Shown here: piece after piece, positions 22,730 to 35,262 of the stretch
Layout of the letters: every line of letters begins with the position of its first letter
How positions within the stretch are numbered: position 1 is the stretch's first letter
Assembly: GCA_037892935.1 (NCBI GenBank)
Contig: JAYXKI010000002.1
Coordinates: forward strand, 1 to 64,000
Direction: 5' to 3'
Source of the DNA: Phlebopus portentosus
Taxonomy: Eukaryota; Basidiomycota; Agaricomycetes; Boletales; Boletinellaceae
Length of the DNA stretch: 64,000 nt
Notes under the pieces: model-generated
What the model saw: only the letters and a program-made list of their open reading frames with translations
Told to the model about the DNA's origin: nothing
The model's database searches: none
Position numbers and translations under genes: made by a program

Positions 22730-22995
22730 GCAATAGGTCCCGGAACAATGTTCTGCACAGCCTGTGCTGGAATTTGCACAGACTGCGAATGACCGTGACC
22801 ATGCCCATGTCCTCCATGGTGCGAATAGAATGACGAGATGGGACCCGATTCTAGCGGGAAAGCGGCTGCGCCTGGCCTTGTCATCCTTCTCCTTTTTATT
22901 ATCGGGACACAGGAGGTTGATAAACGTTCCACGGGTACATCTGCTCGTCATCCCAGTATTTGCGTTCTTCTGCAGATAACGAGCGCCATTGCTAG
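22730..22995 (-). pseudogene. Possible HMG-box protein fragment
   Basis: WRSLSAEERKYWDDEQMYPW resembles the last helix and end of a MATA/HMG-type DNA-binding box. It is followed, after a frame change, by a His/Gly-rich stretch HHGGHGHGHGHSQS. The first half of the box is missing and the upstream DNA belongs to the oppositely oriented GST gene, so this can only be a remnant. The assignment rests on a short match from memory. Confidence 0.3.
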
Positions 22996-23053
22996 CAAGC
23001 AACAATCACGTGCTATAAATTACAGTAAACGCAGCGTTTTCATCATATATCAG

Positions 23054-24187
23054 ATGACCTCATATATGTACAAGCCATCCATTGCTTGCCTTCGGCGAAC
23101 ACCTCTTCTTCGTTTACCTGCATTACTGCCATCCCAGCGTCTGTATAAATCCAGTATGTCCGGTGAATCAGCGAAGAAGAAGCCACGCACAGACGAGAAA
23201 TATCAGCTCTTTTGTCTGTCTTGCTGATGCGTTACTTAAACGTTGATGAGAGAACTGATGCCTGTTCTCAGACTGGCCCGGCATACCTGGGAGGGGGGAG
23301 CCTATTCGGCTCGCTCTAGAGGAGGCAGGAGCCCCATACGATGACGTCGCTTATACAAAGGGTGTCGGTGCTGTCACATCTCTCCTCAAGAGCGGTGCTC
23401 ATTTTGCCCCGCCTATCCTTCGTCACGGTGATCTGGAGATTTCCCAGCTACCCAATATCATGTTGTATCTCGGGCCAAAATTAAAGCTGGTGCCGGAGAG
23501 CGAAGAGTCTAAATACAAGATTAACCAATATTTTCTGACAATTATGGAGTGAGAGATTTGATCTTATCCTCTGGCTTGTCGGCTCATATTAGTCGCTACA
23601 TAGCTGTCAGAATGAAGCGCACGATGTCCACCATCCGATATCAGGTAGGTCCGAAAGAAAATTTCTTCACTCGAAATTATGGACCTGAGCATCGTTAGTC
23701 GCTCTATACTACGAGGATCAAAAGGAACCAGCCAAAGAGCGCGCGAAAGATTTCCGAGAGGAACGCATCCCGAAGTTCTTCAAGCATTTCGAATCCGTTC
23801 TCAATGCCAATAAAAAGAGCAATGGAGAATGGCTATACGGCTCTGAACTCAGTTATGCAGACTTAGCATTATTTCATTTAGTTGATGGAGTGAGCGGTTC
23901 ATGTACCTCCCGATTTTCTGGTTACTCAATTGCTGGATTTTTCTTGTCTCCAGCTTCTTTATGCATTTCCTCGAGCAGTTGCACGGATTCTGAAGGACTA
24001 TCCGAAACTTTTTGACCTTCATCGTCGTGTTAAAATTCGTCCACGCATAGCATCTTATCTCGAAAGTGAGCGGCGTCCTAAGTTCTCTAATGGTTTGTAT
24101 CGTCACTACGACGAACTTGATGCACCAAAGAAGGATCACGACGAGGCTGTACCCGGAGAGGGTGGAAAGCAGCAGCAGGCAGACTGA
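23054..24187 (+). CDS. Glutathione S-transferase-like protein, two possible starts
   Basis: This is a cytosolic-type GST that would conjugate glutathione to electrophiles. The exons 23054-23213, 23272-23548, 23604-23644, 23699-23889 and 23954-24187 close in frame and give 300 residues. The thioredoxin-like N-domain shows YWPGIPGRGEPIRLALEEAG, with the Tyr and Arg-Gly typical of sigma/alpha-like classes, and ISQLPNIMLYLG as the glutathione-binding segment. The helical C-domain contains SNGEWLYGSELSYADLALFH. The second ATG (23156) gives a 266-residue form. The extra 34 residues from 23054 are Arg/Leu/Ser-rich without acids, as in a mitochondrial presequence. It is intact and the first clearly normal gene inward from the telomere. 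Confidence 0.85.
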
Positions 24188-24459
24188 GTATGGTTAAGTA
24201 GGACCTGTAGATTTGTAAAATCACGAGAATAAGAAAGACTGCACTTGTACGTTTTCCCAGCGCGCGACTCTACAAGTAGACTGTAGACGCTCAGTGATTT
24301 GATTTGCATGCATTCACGTGCTCAGCTCCTCATCAGGAAGTCAAAGACCGTGACTTTCACTTCCTCTTTCTTGCGACCTACTCACACGCTCTTCAGTCTC
24401 AGCTCTTCAATGTTCCCTTAGAGAAATTTGAAAGTAATCGGAATACACCTGGAGCATAC

Positions 24460-27400
24460 ATGGGTCGATACAACTCTTATCCGGAATTTACTGCTCCTTC
24501 GCAGCCTCTCGAATCTGTCCTACGTGCTGGCCAGGTACGCATTCGTCCGTACAAAAGTGGCAGTGTGAAGCACGCACACATCGTCCTCAAGAAAGTAGGC
24601 GAGGAAGCGTACGAGGACTCCAATGGAAGGAGGCGTACTCGTGGAGTATATAGTTTTTTCGCGTCCAAGGTTATTAATTGCAAACCAGGTGAGTCGCATA
24701 GTCGGTTGGTAGCGCAAAACTACTCAAGTCGGAGGTAGGCAAGGAGATCTTCTTCGCGATAGATGACTATCTCGAGGAGAGGGTGGTAACGTTTGAGGCG
24801 GACTTGCATCATCCAGATGATACCGATAATGATGTTTTGACTTCTGCCAAAAGCGAGGAAACACTTGTCCATCACGAATCACAATCTCGTTCGTTGCCTC
24901 CAAAGATGCGGAAGATGTGGGCCCGAAAAGAAACGATTGCGGTTAAGCAAGGTAGAAAATCCTCGAGTCTTTAAGCTGACAGTCCTGACGTGGTTTCTTA
25001 GACATTCCTCACCGTGCAATTCAGGAGAAGACTACAATCGGAGTCCAAGCGAGCCCTATGTCTGAATCCGTCAGTGTTCAGACATCGCCTACGTCGAGAA
25101 ATAAGGTTAGTGGCGCCGAAGACCCATTTTCACTGTTAAGCGCAGGGGAGGACTATCTTTTATCGTCCTCTGTTGAGTCTCAGATAGAGGCCATTCGTCT
25201 CGAGGATATGTCCTCGGATGGTCTCCCCATGGTATTAGATACGTATCCTGTTAAAGGCTCCGAAGTTCACTGTCCACCATCTCCCGAACTCGTCTCATCT
25301 GTGATGAACGACATCAGCACGAAAATTGCTCTCCTACCGGAAACTGACTCTCGTAACTTGCGTGAAAGGAGCTTGTCACCAATGGAGTTGGAATCCGTAT
25401 CTTCTTCTCCTCAGAACAGTCCTCGAATTTCAGTGCCTAGCATACCCGACGTGAAGTCTAAGATGGATGATCATGCTTTGGAAATGCAACCTGAAGTACC
25501 CGGAGAACTTCGATGTGAATTGCCTGCTATGCTGGCTGAATCTGTTCCTATTGGTGAGTTTTACGCATCTTGAACTAAGTCCGCATTATTGATATCCAGC
25601 AGGCGTGAAGAAGGAGCCAGAAGAGATTGCATTACCGCCCCCACCGAAGCCGAAGCTAGAATCTCACTCGTTCCGCGCCCCAATATTTGTTCCGGCGCGT
25701 CATAATCCTTTTTATTCCGATACTGACGTCCAGGATGATGTACCTTTACATCCACCTGCACTTTCCAAAACTCCTATTACTGCGCGCACGGGAGTTGCTA
25801 TGGGGCAGCATGGCAAGCGAGAAGCCGCGATTCGACCGCCAAAGCCCGCTTCGCCCGCCACCAACTCCTCTTTCCCTCCTTCCCCTACATACTCGCCCCG
25901 GATTGTAAATGCCGAATTTCCTTTGTTTTCGACTGCTATACAATCTAGTAGCGGATCTGAGCGGGGAACTACACATCCTCCTCCTGCTCTCATTCATGAG
26001 ACACAGCTTTCTCAGAGCCTTGCTGTTCCGTCGTCACAGTACCTCGTACAACGAGAAGAGGAGGCTGATGCAACCTTGGAAAGCCGTGGATCTCGCTCGG
26101 ATTCTCCAAACGGGAATCCGACGGGACAGACTGACAGCATAATCAGAAAGCGCAAAAGAATGGATGGTATCGATGAACCTGTAAATCCTATAGAGTCACG
26201 AGCAGACGACATAGAGTCACCCGCCAAGAAATGGAAATCTGTCGTCAAACAGGAACCGAGCAGTCCTGTCCTATCGACTATTCCGTTAGCAATGTCGAAT
26301 TCGAATGGTGATAATCCTCATCGAGCTTCCATAATGCGCAGTTAAATTGATATCGTTTGCACAGAACGTTCAGAGTTAAATACTCCGTATCCGCCTGCAC
26401 TTTCAGTATCAATTCCAAGTTTTACCCCGACTTTAGTCTCGCCTTCGTCTTCTCAGCCCTTCTCTGGACAGATGTCAACACCTACTGCCCTGAAGGCGGA
26501 ACATATGGACCTCAGCTCATTGAACTTTGACTCTTCTATGCCTCGACCAGACCCCACTGCACCTTTTCATCGGGCACCTAGACCGTATATGGATCTCACG
26601 ACATCGTCCAGATCATATCAGAACACAGGTGAATCTACAATTACCGGATCGATGACATAGTTGCTTATCAAATGCTCTTTGAACCGACAGCCCATGCCTC
26701 TGCTCCAGTGAAGCAATTTAATCGGACGCGACGGCGCGTTGCGGGAATTTGCTCGAGTCTGCCCGTTATTGAAACGGCTCAGATAAAAATGGACACCGGT
26801 AGTCGAGATACCATTGGAGTAAGGGCGATAACCTTTGATCCCTCAGGTGATCGATTCGCAGTCATATGTAAGAGCACTCATTCTTGTGTGCCTCGTCTGG
26901 TGTTGCATCTGTCCTGATGTTTATTCCAGGCAGAGATAATACAGTCCGGATATGGGACAAAACCTTTCAAGAAATCGCAAAGCTCGCGCACAGTGCACCC
27001 GTAATCTCCATAGCCTGGATGGTTGACGACATTTGTAGGTTTTTCTCACACTCCGTGCCCCCCTCCCCTGCAGAACTCAATTCAAGTGTAGCTATCGCAT
27101 CATTGGGCTCAAACGGCATCGTCTCTAGGTGGAGCCTTGTTGTGAGTTTAGGCCCTTTTTATATCAATTAACTGTGACGCTCATATATACAGGGAAAGAA
27201 CAAGTGGATGTGGGAGATGCTTGCAGATTGTAGCGATACGGATCCGTCTTGTTTTGCATATTATCGACAAAATTTTGCAGTAGCGAGCCCGCATAGAGGA
27301 GTTAGAATTTGGGAATGTAAGAACGGTGCGCGATTCATAGTTACGTTCTAGGATGATGCGACGAACCTTTCTTGCAGGACTTTGGATGCAGATGCAGTGC

Positions 27401-28150
27401 GAGCTTCTTCGCAAGGATACTCTAACTATGAAATTCATCAATGATGGAAATGAGCTGCTGTGCGGTTGCTCAGATGGTAGTTTGTAAGGGACGGGTGACG
27501 CTTTCTCTTGCAACGATTTTAACTCTATTCTGCAGGATCCGATATAGCATCTCAACCTGTAGCGTGCAGCTGGTGATGGCTTTTAAGACCAAAGTGTTAG
27601 TATCTCCTTTGTACCTCATCTTGCCTCTTATTCGTCTGGAATCAGATTCCACGTTGATGCGGATGCCGCGAATTCTCACGCACTTGTCGCTCAAGCTCTC
27701 GGTAGCGCCCATCTCGTAGACCTTGCTTTAGGGAATTTGCGACCCTTTGACCGTGTCCTGCAAGATTATTCGCTTCGTGATGCTGAGCAACAATACGGCG
27801 CTCGTGGCGTGCATGGCTTCAAACCGATCTTCACAGACTATGGGGACGCTGTCATTTTTGGTGCGATTGAAGGACGCGTGCTCGTATGGGACCGACGAAG
27901 AGGGCAGATAATTTATGAAATGGATCACGGCAGTGGTTTGTTGAATAGCTCCTCTCCTCGGTGTGCATGGTTAACACGACTTCTAGACGTACATATACAG
28001 GCAGTTGCAGTATGTCATGGAATATTTACTTTTAATCAGAGCTGACATATATCATAGAGCTTCAACAGTGACAATGGCGACCAGCACCTCGTCAGTTGCA
28101 CAAAATATGGTCTCCTCACCTGGTGGAGGCTCCCCATCAGGATCTTTTAA
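24460..28150 (+). CDS. Large WD40-repeat protein with disordered middle
   Basis: I do not recognise the family. The start MGRYNSYPEFTAPSQPLESV (24460) is the first in-frame ATG. The N-terminal about 150 residues look folded (VRIRPYKSGSVKHAHIVLKK, GKEIFFAIDDYLEERVVTFE). Then come about 550 Ser/Pro-rich residues, with basic RKRKRMD and KKEPEEI patches. From about 26.8 kb there is a C-terminal beta-propeller: IGVRAITFDPSGDRFAVI, RDNTVRIWDKTFQEIAKLAH, VISIAWMVDD, ASLGSNGIVSRWSLV, FAVASPHRGVRIWE, GAIEGRVLVWDRRRGQIIYE and LVSCTKYGLLTWW. At least nine introns are needed. Introns at 24.97, 25.56, 26.29, 26.63 and 26.87 kb were checked for phase. The first intron is best placed at the donor GTTATT after FFASK. 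The basic middle suggests a nuclear scaffold. Confidence 0.8.
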
Positions 28151-28510
28151 TGCATGTCTTACATGACCGCGTCAGCCCAAATTCTGGGCTTGTTTACCCC
28201 TTTGATACATCCCTGTTCGCCTTTAACTTATTGTCTTATGTTTAGTATGAGTTCCTCGGCGTCTTTTCTCACTCTCAAGCAGGAACACCGACAGCGAGTT
28301 CAAGATCATATAAATGCATAATAGATTTGTTCATGCTTAGCAACAACAGAACGGATGGTGATTCTGCGACGAAACAAGGACAGTGGTTCGTTGATACATA
28401 AATCGATTAAGCTATTTGAGTCCATAAATGCGATTACGGTGAGTGTCCAACTGGCTATGAGAAAAAAACTACGTACGTATGCCATGCTACAAAGTGAGAG
28501 GAATTGTCCG
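28151..28510. other. Convergent intergenic region
   Basis: Lies between two gene 3' ends that face each other. Nothing recognised. Confidence 0.5.
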
Positions 28511-29887
28511 TTACATAATAATGCAATCTGGGGACTTTGATTTCGGACTTCTATGCTTTTTTGGCTTGTGGTGAGCCTCTGCATGCACGACGATCGCATC
28601 TGGTTTTATCTCGGGTGACTCCAAAACGACAACGTCCTTTTCTTGCGCGAAGATAAGATTCGTAGGTTCAAGGAAATGCCTGTTGCGTTCCTTCGAGATG
28701 ACGGTAACATCATCTTTCTTGTGCCGCCTCTTCTCGTAAGCATCCGCGCCTTTCTTCTTCGAATCTACCGTCTTCCCGCCTTTCGCCATCGCAAAGCTCT
28801 GTATCCCCATTTCCGCAAAAGTCGAAAAACGTGCTGTAGATGGAGGTGAAGATGTGCGAGATTCTGGTCCCGATTCTAGTTCTTCACTGGCATTATTGGA
28901 AGGGAGTCCCGTTTGCGGGCGGAGACTCGTGGTACATGCCCCAACATCTGACAACGTCCGCCTGCTTGCAGTAGGCGCGGTGACTGAGCCGAGATCCACC
29001 AGCGAGTATCGTCGTTGGTCGGACATAGGAAGAGGAGGGAAAAGAAGATAGCCAACGTCATTTGTCGGACTCACGTCGATAGCCAAATGCGTTCTTCCTG
29101 CTTTGCGACTGCGACCATCATCCGCTGTCACCGTGACACTGCTGACCAAACTAGACGATACGTCCTGAAGCAGTTCTGGCTCGTCGGTTTCGGGGAAGGG
29201 CGGTGTGAGAGGACGAACACTCTCGGAAGGACTGAAGGGGGAAGGCAGGGCAGAGGCAGCTTGACTGAGAGTCAATTTCAGCCTCTCACGTTCAGCGGAG
29301 TCCACCATAGGAGTGAGGTGCATCGGACTGGCTTGAGAGTCCAATTCTACATCATCATCGCTCTAATCATACACCATGATATGAGATTTAGAGCAGTAAT
29401 AAAGGTAAACAGTAGAACCAATGAAAGAAATCAAAACCGACCTTACCTTCTCTTCCACAACAAATGACGAATCTCTTTCCGCGAATGGCTTTTGCTCCGT
29501 TCTGGCATTTTCGTGCTGCAAATCCTCCTCCCGAAGAGATGATTTAGGAGCGAGTTCGGGACGCGGCTCCTTTCTCATTTTCCAGCCAAAGTCTGTTACT
29601 TCAAGCGGAAGCAAATCATCATATTCGGCGCGCTCGCTTTTGGTCGCTTCATTCGCTGATCCATTAAGTCCGTCGCTGCTGTTTGAAATGGTAGACTCGG
29701 GGAAAGCGAGCGTCGAAGATGAAGGCGAAGATGAAGGTAAAGGTGTGTTGACTTTTGGCTGAGATGGTGCGACGGTATCCTGCATGCCTTGCTTACGACT
29801 AGCAACGACGGACTCGGAGGACTGAATTGTCGCAGATTGCAAAGAAAGGGGTGTGGAAAACAGCGTACACGCGTTGACGGGCATCAT
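28511..29887 (-). CDS. Disordered Ser/Pro-rich protein of unknown function, 430 aa
   Basis: Two exons, 29887-29447 and 29362-28511, join in phase 0 across an 84-nt intron and give 430 residues with no internal stop. The composition is dominated by Ser, Pro, Thr and charged residues, with segments such as AAASALPS-like runs, RTSSPPSTARFSTFAEMGIQ and a Lys/His-rich end (HHKPKKHRSPKSKSPD). No catalytic motif, membrane segment or signal peptide is visible. The basic C-terminus could direct nuclear entry. I cannot assign a function. Confidence 0.75.
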
Positions 29888-30055
29888 AAGTAGAGTATCT
29901 ATCTAGTGCTGTGCAGGCGCCCAGCGCAGTCTGTCCTTCAACCATCTCACGTTACATCGCGACTGCGTCGCTTGAACAAAGCATTGTTTCAAATTGTTTA
30001 AGTCTGATCAGATTTAAATTGCTATGAAACTAACAACTACAAATATCCTTCATCT

Positions 30056-31239
30056 TCACACTTTCGGCAAAAGAGTCCAACGCTGATTGATGCTTTCCCC
30101 ACCAAGACATCGTGTACGTCCATCACGCTCTAGCTTCCTAAGATGAAGACCCACGCCATGCGCAGCGGGTAGCCACAGATTCTCCGGATACTCCTTATAA
30201 ATTTCACCAACGATCGCCCATATCGTCCACGTATCGCCTAACTTTCCGACTAATTCTCCTTTTTGGGTAGCAACGGGCCTGCTTAGAACGCCCACTATTT
30301 GATCTTCGCGTTCTCGCCTGTGTCTTATGTAAGTGGAAATGAGCTGCGGACCGTCAGCGACAACAGGGCCATGTCCAGGATATACCGCTTTGAAGCTCGC
30401 TTTGACGTTCCTCTCTTCGTGTAATGAAAGGAGGCGCTGCAAACTTTCGAGGTAAGTACTAAGGTCCTCAAAAACAGCCGTTCCTTGCCCAAGGACACTA
30501 TCGGCAGTAAAGAGCGAGTTCGGCTGCTCATCCACATCGGTTAGATCTCGCAAAAGCAAACAAATAGAGTCGGGCGTATGACCAGGCGTGTGGAGAACAG
30601 TAAGAGAAACGGTGCCATCTGAAGTTACAAAATTCTGCGACTCCCAGAGGTCATGGATGGGCGATCCAGCAGATGAAGGGATATAAGTGGAAGTAGGGAG
30701 AGATGACAGAATGGATTGCAAGTCACTCTCATGAGATAAGCTCTCCGATTTCGGAGGAGAAGGATACTTGTGTATCCGCGGCCGTACGAGATCTGCGTCG
30801 GCGTTCCCTTCCATGTGAATTCTCTTCAGGAGTTCCAACACACTCGGAAGGCCACCGAAGTGATCACGATGTCTATGTGTTATAATGATGTCCGAAACTA
30901 GACAATTAGAATATGGCGTAGACTGTGTTCGTGGTTGGCGCAAAGTGGCTTCCAGTAGAGGAAGAAATTCGTCGCGGCCCTCGCCTGTGTCTACCAGTAT
31001 GAAAGGGGGATGCCTGCCGATTAGGTAGGTGTTTGTCCCTTGCAAAGTGAACTTTCCAGGATTCTGAAATAATAGCACGTCAGATCATTTGTTCTGCTTT
31101 GCTTCAGGCTGTAAGCACCTGGCCCAGGATGCGAATGACGTAGTCATTTAACTACAGTCAAACAGTCAATGGTTGTAACGGAAACGTGTACTGGACGACT
31201 CACCTTTGAAACATTCAAAAGGGTTTCGAGAGTTTCCAT
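30056..31239 (-). CDS. Metallo-beta-lactamase-fold hydrolase, LACTB2-like
   Basis: This is a zinc hydrolase of the MBL superfamily, closest in layout to LACTB2-type proteins; the human member is a mitochondrial RNA endonuclease, and related fungal enzymes act in polyketide release. The exons 31239-31204, 31151-31119 and 31063-30056 close to 358 residues. The metal-binding motif is IITHRHRDHFGG (HxHxDH). Later ligands lie in VLHTPGHTPDSICLLL, SLFTADSVLGQGTAVFEDL and AVYPGHGPVV. The family's N-terminal NPGKFTLQGTNTYLIG is present. The start METLETLLNVSK was chosen because the two small 5' exons are needed to reach an ATG. There is no neighbouring polyketide synthase, so the LACTB2-like role is preferred. 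Confidence 0.9.
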
Positions 31240-31808
31240 AAGTTGATATCAAATATGTTGGCTCTTAGTCTACGTGGTTCGTTGCAGAGGCTGATGGTGT
31301 GTACCAGCGAAAGAAAGTATTACGGATGTGTAATGTAAGATCGGCAAGCACCGAACTGATCTTGAAATACAAGGCAACCAATCATGGCGCTGGGATGTGA
31401 AACAACATTGAGTCGCGAATGAGCATCCATAGTTTACATACATCTAAATGGATGAAGTTCACACGAATTCGGAAGTAATGCCATTCTAGAGAATGAAAGA
31501 TGCTACGGGAATTACAGTCCACAAGACGGAACACTCGGAGTGTGATTTGAAGGTTCAGCAAGGGGTCGATGTTGACTGCTGCTTGCATTCCGAGAAATTC
31601 GAGTGTAGATGTTGTAATCTCTTCATTTCGTATCTGCTTGTTCTCACGACGATAGATGAAGAGCTTCCGATGCAGGCCGTAGCGAAGAATATTGATGCCT
31701 CGATGTTTCTGATGCTGCCGTGACATGGGAGTATTCCGTGAAAGGATCTATTCTCTCAGTGTTGCTATTTGAAGATGGACGATGAAATGTATCAAGTCAC
31801 CTTCTAAG
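31240..31808. other. Intergenic; nothing recognised
   Basis: Upstream of the MBL gene and downstream of the secreted-protein gene, both on the minus strand. Open frames here (for example 31382-31726 minus) show no family features. Confidence 0.5.
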
Positions 31809-32653
31809 CTATAGACCGACGACCATTATCAAGCCAATGATGAGTATCGACGTTGGGACAATGGGCCCAACGAATAATCCTGCGTCTAGGTTGCTACCTA
31901 AGCTCGTCTGGGACGGGGCAGGCGTGAAGCTGGATGACTCGACACCAGTCGCACTCGAACTCGATGAGACTGACCCGCCTGAACCATCATCTGTTCTAAT
32001 AATCTCTCAAGACTTGTATCACAAAACGGGAACTCAGACATACGTGTACGTGATTGAGTCGAGCAAAACCAGTGCCTTTTGACCAGCGTGACCAGCCTCA
32101 AGTCTCACAGTGTGCTCGCCGAATGGCAAGTTCGTCGCAGAAAACACCGTGACCCCAAATTGATACGATGGATCGCCGTTGGGAGTCTTCTGGAAAACGT
32201 CCGCTGGATTGTCGTTGTCGTCGAGATAAAATGTCATGTCGGTATTTCCGTCTGGCGAGGTAAATGATCTTGTTAGTATGCAGTTTACGTATACGGCAGT
32301 ACCTGGGATGGTCGCACAATTAGCATAGTATCCGCAAAAGATCAAGTATTCAGCGTACCAGTGAATTGCGCTGAAGCTACGATGATTTGCCCAAGAGCAC
32401 TATTCGTGGCAGTATCGTTCGGGTTAAATGTTGCATCATGCCAAGTTCCTAACCAGGCGTCGCTTTCAGGGGATGGTTTAGCAGTGCAAGGCTGACAGCC
32501 ATCGCCTCTTTGCCAGGCGGTCGAAGGAAAATACTGGATCTGTCGACCATTCGTAGGGTCGCCAAAGGCATCGTCAATGGTGACGTTTATCATTCGGCTC
32601 GATATCGGCACGAGGAAAAATCCAAGAACTACCCAAAGGTACTGCAGTTGCAT
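31809..32653 (-). CDS. Secreted/membrane-anchored protein, 246 aa
   Basis: The exons 32653-32359, 32302-32044 and 31995-31809 close to 246 residues. A signal peptide (MQLQYLWVVLGFFLVPISSR) is followed by the segment VTIDDAFGDPTNGRQIQY, then LGTWHDATFNPND, VYVNCILTRSFTSPDGNTDM, GVTVFSATNLPFGEHTVRLE and AGHAGQKALVLLDSITYTY. This beta-rich layout recurs in many Agaricomycete cell-surface proteins of unknown function. A Ser/Thr-rich linker and one C-terminal hydrophobic helix (PTSILIIGLIMVVGL) suggest plasma-membrane anchoring with the domain outside the cell. The ATG at 32653 is preferred over an upstream in-frame one (32827) because it places the signal peptide first. Confidence 0.82.
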
Positions 32654-33106
32654 GGACAAATGCAAGGATGAACTGCGGGTCAGGACGTCGTTTCTGCAAG
32701 AGGGCAACTTGGCAGGGAATGAAGAAGAGGAGGTCTGCAAGAGATTGTTGATCGTTGCACTGCCGGTATGAATCATCCCGCCCAGCAACGTTCCATCTGC
32801 CAGAAGCTTAGTGGAAAAAATGGCCAATCAGAATGATCATCATCAAACCGAAAACCCATCAGCGATTCCAGCTCTATTCGGGATGTTGGCAAGGCCGGAT
32901 GGCTGTGGGAAATATAGAATGAGCGGCAGCCTTCTTGAGTAGTTTACAGTAAGTAACCGTATGATGACTCTCTGTAGTCAGAAGAAATCTAGCTTTATCA
33001 TGACTGGCTTGGTATAAAGCAATCAATTCTAGATTGTTGAAAGCAAAATAAATATATATGAAAGCGGACCACGACGCCAGAGCGCCTTTTAATTCTGTCA
33101 CCAGAA
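32654..33106. other. Intergenic; nothing recognised
   Basis: Between two minus-strand genes; presumably the promoter of the secreted-protein gene and the 3' end of WBP1. Confidence 0.5.
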
Positions 33107-34581
33107 TTATTCTGTTTTCTTTCCCTTCTTGACCTCCCTTTCTACACCGCCGCCTACAAGCCATAAGGTCGCAAATAAAACAAAACCAGCACTCGTGCTA
33201 ATAGTACCGGCATAATATGGCCAAGCGGCGCTCAAGAAACGTGGGTACTGGTCGTGTCTTGGTGGAATGACCGGGACCGTGATTGCGCTATGCAAGAAGG
33301 TCCAACCTCGGCGCTTGTAATCAAGGACGAATTTGAAGACTCCATGACGATCTGGAGCACGGAATGACGCACTATATGCTCCTGAGCATCGGCCACTAAT
33401 GCACTTGTCCGCGGGGAGCGCAGTTCGTATATGCGGGTCAAGCATCGTGAATTCCAGTTGCAAGTCACTCAGACCGGAGTACAGTTCCCATTCTCCCGTG
33501 TCAGGATTCCACTTGCTTATATATACAACGTATCGGACCTGGTCATTGATTTTATACCGCTCCGGAAAGACATCGGTCTCGTTAGCGTCTGCGTGGCGAT
33601 GGAGGGCGCCCTCAATGCGCAAGACGTTGGTCTCCTGAAATACCCACTTCGCAACGTCCTGCATAAAACGCAAGTTACCATAACCTTCCTTCTTGGCGGA
33701 GTCATCCGAGAAAAGTGATATGCTTCCCGCCCATACTGCTCGTCCATTTCCGTCACGAGTTTGAAACCCGGTAACAAGTCCCAACTGACTGCCTGCCCAG
33801 AGGCCTTCCCCCCCCTTCTCCGCAGCATCCACAATCGAGTCGGATCCACTGTCATTCTCCGAGTCAGATGCGAATGCTTCCGGTGGTGCACGAAGTATAG
33901 GAACCAAGAGCGGATTGAGTGCATATGCGTGAGGAACACCTTCGAATAGAACAGGAGGAATGTCAGGCGATAATACAGGATGATCCTGTGGAACAGATAC
34001 GCGGATATCAGTATGTGGACCATCGCCATCGCGTGCAGGAAAATGAGAGATAAGGGGTGTATTTGGCGGGGTCGGAATGAGCGAAAACTCGGACGCGAGC
34101 GCGGTCAGAGGTGTCTGTGTAGGCGAAAGTGTGAAAAGCATGTTAACGCCAGATGAGAGCAGAGACACGATGTTTTGCGGCGTTAGGTCAGGAGCAAAAG
34201 CTAATAGATGTCATAAGCTCCTGTTCAAAACCCAGAAAATATGTTGAGATGTACACACATTTGGTGGTGGGCGTAAAGAAAACGACATGCGAAAACTGAG
34301 GAACATCATCCTCAATGACCAATGGTGCCTTTGCCTTCGGCTCACGGAAGGTTAATTTAAATCCTCTTTCTGCATCGTTTAAAGACAGATGCTCAGAAAC
34401 CGATATGAGGTATGATAGAGGATAGCGCACCTTCAAGGCCGGCAAAGAATTTTGAGAACTGTTTCTTGTCGAGGTCCTTCTCGAGGACGACAAGCACTGA
34501 ATCACCAGTCGCCGATTTGGCATATGTTATTCCGATCGCATAGGTGAGTAGCGCGACAGCAAGAGCGAGCCAACGCCTCAT
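33107..34581 (-). CDS. WBP1: Oligosaccharyltransferase subunit WBP1/OST48
   Basis: WBP1 is an essential subunit of the ER oligosaccharyltransferase that N-glycosylates nascent proteins. The exons 34581-34431, 34369-34259 and 34200-33107 close to 451 residues, the usual family length. A signal peptide (MRRWLALAVALLTYAIGITY) precedes TGDSVLVVLEKDLDKKQFSK, ERGFKLTFREPK and IEDDVPQFSHVVFF. Later come APDLTPQNIVSLLSSGVNML, WAGSISLFSDD, YVVYISKWNPDTGEWELYSG, HGVFKFVLDYKRRGWTFLHS and PRFLSAAWPYYAG. A single membrane helix is followed by a short lysine-rich cytosolic tail (EREVKKGKKTE), fitting ER retention by a KKxx-like signal. It is a core housekeeping gene, showing that the essential chromosome begins before this point. 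Confidence 0.93.
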
Positions 34582-35262
34582 TGTCGAAGCTGTAGGGGTG
34601 GTAAATGGTGAAACTGAAAGCACAGTTGCTAGTCGACGCGTCGTGTCTACGTGTCGGTCATGTGACGACTGCGGACTGGCGACGGTCAAAATTATTGATT
34701 AATACATACTTTGTAATTGTCCAATATTATTGCTATAAAAATTGATCACTGTCTGTGTCTGGTGCGTTAGTACTGGGATTCGACAAGTGTATTGCTGGAA
34801 AAGTGGGATCGAGAGAAACGAGAAACAAGAAACAAGAATTGATGAGATACTTCGTAGAACGTTTGGACAAATAATTCAAGTGACAGACTCGGTACTTAGT
34901 ACTCTACAAAAGGCCATTGGATTACATGTTGAAATCTACCGCGAAATTGGGAACGGGATAGATTTCTCATTGAAGGTTAATTATGTAATGCCAATGCTTA
35001 CAAATATCGGATGCAAATTCTGAGCCTCCGAGCCGTTCCAGTGCCGAGTCTTCGCTCCTCATCGACATATTCAGTCCGCATCAGAGCATGTCCAATAGAA
35101 AGATCCATATTGAAGAGATTAAGGGACCTCTCCCATCAGACTGGCAATGATTCTCGTCTCGGCATAGGACGGAAGCAGTTCAATTCATACTTGTAACTTT
35201 CGCCGCTTCAACACCCTTCTCCTATTCACCATCACTACGCTCTCGACGTGCATCCCCGCAGC
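34582..35262. promoter_or_regulatory. Divergent promoter region between WBP1 and the P450
   Basis: The two genes point away from each other, so both promoters must lie in these 680 bases. Open frames inside (34742-35023) show no family features. No specific element was identified. Confidence 0.5.

Noticed and set aside
20442..23005. One long minus-strand gene combining HMG, RING and WD40 parts
   Set aside because: There is a stop after the RING segment about 60 bases before the HIR1-type start codon, and the parts belong to unrelated families.
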